Shown here in pieces: positions 13,816 through 19,084 of a DNA stretch of 19,084 nucleotides (positions are counted from its first letter, which is position 1; every line of letters starts with the position of its first letter). The translations under genes were made by a program, and so were the position numbers. The notes beneath the pieces are model-generated. The model saw only the letters and a list, made by a program, of their open reading frames with translations, was not told the DNA's origin and did no database searches. The DNA comes from DASYSA01 sp036003885 (GTDB lineage Bacteria; Acidobacteriota; Blastocatellia; UBA7656): assembly GCA_036003885.1 (NCBI GenBank), contig DASYSA010000466.1:1-19084 (forward strand), read 5' to 3'.

Positions 13816-15045
13816 ATGGAATCCCATACTCGATCAACGCCGCTAATCGGCTTAATCACCGCAGAATCCTTGTCCCTTCTGGGGAACCAGATTGCGGCAG
13901 TCGCAATACCCATATTGGTCCTGCAGTTTACCCACTCGCCCCTGGTTACCGGAGTCGCGGCGGCGGGAAACATCGTTCCGATTATATTAGCCGCGATTCT
14001 AGGCGGCAGAGCCATTGATCGATTCGGCGCCTGGAATATGAGCGTCGCCGCAGATCTACTGAGTTGTTGTTCTGTTCTCGCCTTGCCGTTGGCGTTCATC
14101 TATCTCGATCAAGTCTCTCCACTCCTCGTCTTCATGTTGGTATTCATGGGAGCTCTGTTCGATCCGACAGGAATCTCGGCCAGGCAAACGTTAGTGCCGG
14201 GCCTGGCAGAGTCGTCCGGCAAGTCATTGGACAAGATTAATTCGTGGCGTGGAGGACTTGAAAACGGGGCCGATTTTATTGGTCCTGTTGTCGGGGTTGC
14301 TCTCATTAGTGCGGTTGGAACCATAAACACGTTCTTCATTGATGCGATCTCCTTTCTGCTCTGCGCGATCATCTTTGCAGCCACGGTACCCAGAGAGCGG
14401 CGCCTGCCGTCGATTGCGAATGAAGGCGCTGGATTGCCCGGTTTCACATTCATATTCGAGCACCCACAGCTCATGCGCATCGCAGTTGTAGGCATGCTGG
14501 CAGGTTTTGTGATCCTGCCATTCCTCGGCTTGCTCTTACCCGTCCTGGCTACTCAGAAATTTGGCAGCACCACGTTGCTTGGCATCTGCCTGTCAGCCTT
14601 TGGTTTGTCGGCAACGCTCGGGGCGATCTCTTTCTCGCTGCTTTCCAGGAGATGTTCCCGTTCATTGATCTACTATGGCGGGCTACTCATTACCGGTGGG
14701 TCTCTCATTCTCTGCGCGCTTGCTACTAACAAGTATGAGGTCATCCTTTCTGCGGCTTTGGCCGGCCTGTTGCTAGGTGCGGGCAATCCGTTACAGCAAA
14801 CGATCCTGCAAGAGGAGACGCCGGCACCTATAGCGGGACGAGTATTCACGTCGCTTACCGCGCTACATTTTATCGGCGGCCCGTTCGGCCTGCTGGTGGC
14901 CGGCACTCTCATTCAGTTCACGAATGTAGACGTGGCGCTTCTGTCGGGAGGCGCCCTGCTTATGGTGCTGGCCATCTTCGCCTGGCTTGGCCTGCCATTG
15001 CTCAGTTCGAAACAGCAACCAAGAGACTGCCCCTGGAGAACTTGA
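13816..15045 (+). CDS. MFS transporter (MFS_3 / EntS-like exporter family)
   Basis: A 12-helix major facilitator, 409 aa from the ATG at 13816. Helix 1 is around LITAESLSLLGNQIAAVAIPILVLQF, the family's N-terminal signature with conserved Gly-Asn-Gln. The cytoplasmic loop after helix 2 has GGRAIDRFG, the motif-A equivalent. A central loop lies near RERRLPSIANEG. The second half has a repeated GLSATLGA / LLLGAGNPLQQTILQEETP pattern with PIAGRVFTSL, all typical of MFS_3 drug or siderophore exporters. Start: a TTG at 13771 would add 15 residues without membrane or signal character; the ATG is preferred, but neither has a good ribosome site. It begins 54 bases after the amidohydrolase stop, consistent with co-transcription. 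Confidence 0.9.
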   Translation: MESHTRSTPLIGLITAESLSLLGNQIAAVAIPILVLQFTHSPLVTGVAAAGNIVPIILAAILGGRAIDRFGAWNMSVAADLLSCCSVLALPLAFIYLDQVSPLLVFMLVFMGALFDPTGISARQTLVPGLAESSGKSLDKINSWRGGLENGADFIGPVVGVALISAVGTINTFFIDAISFLLCAIIFAATVPRERRLPSIANEGAGLPGFTFIFEHPQLMRIAVVGMLAGFVILPFLGLLLPVLATQKFGSTTLLGICLSAFGLSATLGAISFSLLSRRCSRSLIYYGGLLITGGSLILCALATNKYEVILSAALAGLLLGAGNPLQQTILQEETPAPIAGRVFTSLTALHFIGGPFGLLVAGTLIQFTNVDVALLSGGALLMVLAIFAWLGLPLLSSKQQPRDCPWRT

Positions 15046-15243
15046 GAAAGTCCCCCGCGAAGGGCGGAGCAGCGAGGTGCACAGGGGTCTTGTAACGCAC
15101 CCGCTCACAAGCCAACGCTTTACGCGCCCATTCCTTTCCTGTAATATTGGCGTTTCGGACAAGCGGCGGCGACGAGGACAGAATCCACAGGTGAGTGCGT
15201 CCCTTTTCGCCTTTCCAAGAAACGAGAGCGGAGGTTCTTAAAG

Positions 15244-15711
15244 ATGCCAGTCGGGGATGCCCTGCGTAAGACAAAGCTGCGCGAACTCAGGCCGACCGAG
15301 CCGCTTTGCCTGGATCTGCGAACTACATTATCCGGAGCCATCGAAGCGATGCACAGTCAGAAAGCTTCGTGCGCCCTGGTCTGCGACAATGGACGCATAG
15401 CCGGCATCCTGACCGAGCGCGATTTCCTTAACAAGGTGGCCGGCGAGACAGTTCCTTTTGATTCGCCGGTCGAGCGCTTCATGACTCGTGATCCCAAGGT
15501 CCTCACTGCGGACGATTACCTGAGCGACGCCGTGCTTCTGATGGAGAGCGGCGACTACCGCCACGTGCCGATCGTGGACGGTGAAGGGCGTGTCGAAGGC
15601 ATGATCTCAATTCATAACATCATTGATCTGCTCGCCGAGATCTTTCCCGAGGAGGTGTTGAACCTCCCGCCCCGCACGAATCAGTACATGACTACTCGGG
15701 AAGGCGGATAA
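15244..15711 (+). CDS. Tandem CBS-domain (Bateman) protein
   Basis: A 155-aa soluble protein that is just a pair of CBS domains: the first around residues 20-75 (LSGAIEAMHSQKASCALVCD, GRIAGILTERDFLNKV), the second around 80-140 (VERFMTRDPKVLTADDYLSD, GDYRHVPIVDGEGRVEGMISIHNIIDLLAEIFP). Such Bateman modules bind AMP, ADP, ATP or S-adenosylmethionine and usually control a partner. The ERD and HN residues before the helix are the typical ligand contacts. GGAGG lies about 10 bases ahead of the ATG. It starts the KorAB unit, ending 90 bases before KorA, which makes the oxidoreductase a candidate partner. Confidence 0.95.
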   Translation: MPVGDALRKTKLRELRPTEPLCLDLRTTLSGAIEAMHSQKASCALVCDNGRIAGILTERDFLNKVAGETVPFDSPVERFMTRDPKVLTADDYLSDAVLLMESGDYRHVPIVDGEGRVEGMISIHNIIDLLAEIFPEEVLNLPPRTNQYMTTREGG

Positions 15712-15792
15712 CGCAATAATAAGGACCGCGGATGGCGATTGTGCTTTGGAACGTCTACAGGCAAATCCGAAATCCCCGATCCAAATCTCTCT

Positions 15793-15798
15793 AGGGGG
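15793..15798 (+). promoter_or_regulatory. Ribosome-binding site that decides the korA start
   Basis: AGGGGG three bases before ATG 15802. The frame is open back to an ATG at 15739, but the 21 extra residues lack any conserved character and have no ribosome site. Confidence 0.6.
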
Positions 15799-15801
15799 AA
15801 T

Positions 15802-17667
15802 ATGGAATCGATTACGATCCTCAACAATGTAGAAGACAGGCACATTGAGGAGCTTGAAACCGTAACCATACGCTTTGCCGGAGACTCCGGCGATGGTATG
15901 CAGCTGACAGGGACTCAGTTCAGCGACACCTCGGCAATGGTCGGCAACGACATCTCCACACTGCCCGATTTTCCGGCTGAGATCCGCGCACCTGCAGGAT
16001 CCCTGCCCGGCGTGTCCGGATTTCAACTGAATTTTTCGAGCCACGACATTCGGACCCCGGGCGACTCGCCCGACGTTCTGGTCGCGATGAATCCTGCCGC
16101 CCTCAAAGTTAACCTTGCGGACCTGGAAGACGGCGGCATATTGATCGTCAACACCGATGCCTTCAGCGAGAACAACCTCAAGAAAGCGGGATACCCTGCG
16201 AGTCCGCTCGAGGACGGAAGCCTTCAACACTATCGCGTCTTCAAGCTGCCGATCACAACCCTGAACCGCGCAGCCCTTCGCGAAGAAGTAAAGTTGCCGT
16301 CGAAGGAGATCGACCGCTGCAAGAACTTCTGGGCGCTGGGGTTGATGTACTGGCTTTATGACAGGCCGCTCGATCCCACGATGAAATGGATCGAATCCAA
16401 GTTCAAGAAGAATGCTGAAGTAATGAAGGCGAACGCCACCGCACTCCGCGCCGGGTTCGCGTACGCTGAAGCGGCCGAGATATTCACGACCCACTACCGC
16501 GTCAAGCGGGCCATAATAACGCCCGGCCGGTATCGCAAGATCACCGGCAACGAAGCGACCGCCCTCGGTTTTGTCGCAGCCTCAGTGCTTGCGAGCCGGC
16601 CGCTCTTCTATGCCAGCTATCCGATCACACCCGCGTCGGACATCCTGCACGAGCTGGCGGCGCAGAAGAATTTCGGCGTCAAGACCTTTCAGGCCGAGGA
16701 CGAGATAGCAGCCGTCTGCGCCGCGATCGGCGCTTCGTTCACCGGACACCTCGGCCTTACGGGCACGAGCGGCCCGGGCCTGGCGTTGAAGTCGGAAGCT
16801 ATCGGACTGGCGGTTATGACTGAGTTGCCGTTGGTGGTTATCGACGTGCAGCGCGGCGGACCCTCGACCGGGCTGCCGACCAAGACCGAACAGGCTGATC
16901 TGCTGCAAGCCATGTTCGGCCGCAACGGCGAATGCCCTGTCGCGGTGATAGCGCCAGCGACTCCGGCGGATTGCTTCGATATGGCCATCGAAGCTTTTCG
17001 CATCGCGACGAAGCATATGTTGCCGGTAATTTATCTGTCGGATGGCTATCTGGCCAACGGCGCCGAGCCATGGAGATTGCCGACAATCGACCAGTTGCCC
17101 AGATTCGACGTGAAGTTCCGCACGGAACCCGATGGTTTCCAGGCATACGACCGCGATCCGGACACGCTTGCGCGGCCCTGGGCTATTCCGGGAACAGCCG
17201 GTCTCGAACACCGGATCGGAGGAATCGAGAAACAGGACATCACGGGCAATGTCTCATACGATCCCGAAAACCACATGCACATGGTCCAGACCCGTGCTGA
17301 GAAGGTGGCTCGGATAGCGAATGACATCCCCGAGCTTGAGACCTTTGGCGCGTCTGAAGGAAGGTTGCTGGTGGTCGGTTGGGGGTCGACGCATGGCTCA
17401 ATAACATCGGCCGTTGAGGAGATGCAGAACCAGGGCAGGGCGGTCTCGAGCGTGCACCTGCGACACCTGAATCCATTCCCCCGGAACCTTGGCGACATCC
17501 TGGGACGCTTTGACCGGGTGCTGGTTCCGGAACTGAATATGGGTCAGCTTGCCATGCTGCTGCGATCTCGTTTCCTGGTGCCGGCGATCTCGTTCCCCAA
17601 GGTGAAGGGCAAACCCTTCAAGATAAGCGAACTCACCGCAAAGATGGATGAAGTATACGAAGACTAG
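15802..17667 (+). CDS. korA: 2-oxoacid:ferredoxin oxidoreductase, fused gamma-alpha subunit (KorA-type)
   Basis: A 621-aa subunit of a CoA-dependent 2-oxoacid (2-oxoglutarate most likely) oxidoreductase that makes acyl-CoA, CO2 and reduced ferredoxin. The N-terminal gamma domain opens with VTIRFAGDSGDGMQLTG and has LPDFPAEIRAPAGSLPGVSG and TPGDSPDVLVAMNPAAL; the alpha (pyrimidine-binding) domain begins near residue 240, with the motif ASYPITPASDILHELA around residue 273, then TSGPGLALKSEAIGLA and QRGGPSTGLPTKTEQADL. The C-terminal domain II includes GSTHGSITSAVEEM and LNPFPRN. Length fits the two-subunit type described in Hydrogenobacter and Mycobacterium. No ferredoxin domain is attached, so a separate ferredoxin is needed. 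The gap to korB is 59 bases. CBS genes lie on both sides. Confidence 0.95.
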   Translation: MESITILNNVEDRHIEELETVTIRFAGDSGDGMQLTGTQFSDTSAMVGNDISTLPDFPAEIRAPAGSLPGVSGFQLNFSSHDIRTPGDSPDVLVAMNPAALKVNLADLEDGGILIVNTDAFSENNLKKAGYPASPLEDGSLQHYRVFKLPITTLNRAALREEVKLPSKEIDRCKNFWALGLMYWLYDRPLDPTMKWIESKFKKNAEVMKANATALRAGFAYAEAAEIFTTHYRVKRAIITPGRYRKITGNEATALGFVAASVLASRPLFYASYPITPASDILHELAAQKNFGVKTFQAEDEIAAVCAAIGASFTGHLGLTGTSGPGLALKSEAIGLAVMTELPLVVIDVQRGGPSTGLPTKTEQADLLQAMFGRNGECPVAVIAPATPADCFDMAIEAFRIATKHMLPVIYLSDGYLANGAEPWRLPTIDQLPRFDVKFRTEPDGFQAYDRDPDTLARPWAIPGTAGLEHRIGGIEKQDITGNVSYDPENHMHMVQTRAEKVARIANDIPELETFGASEGRLLVVGWGSTHGSITSAVEEMQNQGRAVSSVHLRHLNPFPRNLGDILGRFDRVLVPELNMGQLAMLLRSRFLVPAISFPKVKGKPFKISELTAKMDEVYED

Positions 17668-17726
17668 GATTGATGGCCCCAAACTGAGGTCCAGCCTCTG
17701 AACTGGAAGGAAAGAAAGAAATTCAT

Positions 17727-18785
<1,059 letters not shown>

Positions 18786-18797
18786 GAAACGTTTCGG

Positions 18798-18882
18798 GTT
18801 TCGCGTTTCGAGTTTCGCGTTCGGGTTGAGATAGATCGCTCTCCCTTGCAGAACTCGAAACTCGAAACTCGAAACGCGAAAC
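18798..18882. repeat. Heptad-phrase palindrome (TTTCGNG units)
   Basis: The left arm GTTTCGCGTTTCGAGTTTCG (18798-18817) and the right arm (18863-18882) are perfect reverse complements over 20 bp, around a 45-nt loop. Each arm is a run of a 7-nt phrase: TTTCGNG on the left (five units from about 18792) and CGAAACN on the right (five units). It starts 12 bases after the korB stop and ends 8 bases before the next gene's ATG, so the structure dominates the intercistronic region. Confidence 0.9.
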
Positions 18883-18890
18883 GAGTCTTT

Positions 18891-19084
18891 ATGATTTGTC
18901 CGAGATGCGGCCATAACAATTTCGATGGTGCGGATCGATGCGCCAACTGCATTGAACCACTCCGTGATCGAGACGTTCCTCAACCCACTGCCGGGTTTCA
19001 AAGCCTCCTGATGGAAGAGCCTATTAGCGCGGTCGCCGGCCATCAGCCGATAGTCCTAACTCCCGAGACATCCGTGGGCGAAGC
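18891..19084 (+). CDS. Zinc-ribbon plus CBS-domain protein, 3' end outside the window
   Basis: A frame of 64 codons from ATG 18891 to the right edge, no stop. The start MICPRCGHNNFDGADRCANC is a treble-clef/zinc-ribbon with CPRC and CANC metal pairs, followed by EPLRDRDVPQP. The next stretch, SLLMEEPISAVAGHQPIVLTPETSVGEA, reads like the first strand and helix of a CBS domain (VMEEPI...PIVL.PETSV.EA), so the whole protein probably is a zinc ribbon joined to CBS repeats. No ribosome site is visible: the palindrome arm ends 8 bases ahead of the ATG. It is the fourth gene of the CBS-KorA-KorB unit on the same strand. Confidence 0.72.
   Translation, partial: MICPRCGHNNFDGADRCANCIEPLRDRDVPQPTAGFQSLLMEEPISAVAGHQPIVLTPETSVGE

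Noticed and set aside
15607..16494. 295-codon minus-strand frame opposite korA
   Set aside because: Mirrors korA codon by codon in a high-GC gene; korA has complete family motifs, so the antisense frame is a shadow.
18798..18882. CRISPR-like tandem repeat reading
   Set aside because: Units are 7 nt with no spacers and are inverted around a loop; this is a phrase palindrome, not a CRISPR array.

Overview
The window is a gene-dense, moderately GC-rich bacterial chromosome segment. It carries a Gram-negative-type envelope set (lipoprotein signal, Sec and Tat signals, exported enzymes), conserved housekeeping genes (topA, dprA, ymdB) and a two-subunit ferredoxin-dependent 2-oxoacid oxidoreductase. 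An orphan MacB-type periplasmic domain, an exported UxuA-like enzyme and a zinc-ribbon/CBS protein together suggest an uncultured Acidobacteriota, perhaps Blastocatellia-like. That placement is inference from gene content only; there is no rRNA or tRNA in the window. I see no phage, IS element, CRISPR array or defence island.

Layout. (1) 2-1267 (+): the 3' part of a class III PLP aminotransferase/racemase, cut by the window edge, convergent with ymdB. (2) 1333-8031 (-): a minus-strand block, read right to left: dprA, topA, an AI-2E/PerM-family membrane protein, a possible 52-aa gene with a strong terminator, a structured RNA with its own sigma70-type promoter (best guess 6S RNA), then the phosphodiesterase ymdB. 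(3) 8240-8786 (+): two small unrecognised genes, convergent with an exported lectin-like protein (8783-9340, -) whose stop codon overlaps the second one. (4) 9512-15045 (+): five plus-strand genes for exported or membrane products: an MBL-fold hydrolase, a lipoprotein made of a MacB_PCD fragment, a Tat-signal mannonate-dehydratase-like TIM barrel, an exported amidohydrolase and an MFS transporter. (5) 15244-19084 (+): a CBS-pair protein, KorA (fused gamma-alpha), KorB and the start of a zinc-ribbon/CBS protein cut by the right edge.

Functional reading. The most coherent unit is region 5: a CoA-dependent 2-oxoacid:ferredoxin oxidoreductase bracketed by two CBS-domain genes, which suggests adenylate-responsive control of low-potential electron flow. 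Region 4 looks like handling of extracellular small molecules, but no single pathway can be assigned.

Non-coding highlights. A roughly 210-nt self-complementary RNA gene lies upstream of ymdB, with a TTGACC-N17-TAATAT promoter placed exactly at its closing stem. Two sequence-unrelated palindromes, both built from 7-nt phrases, sit in gene-start regions. A REP-like cruciform lies between topA and dprA. A dprA promoter shows that the longest dprA reading frame starts too early.
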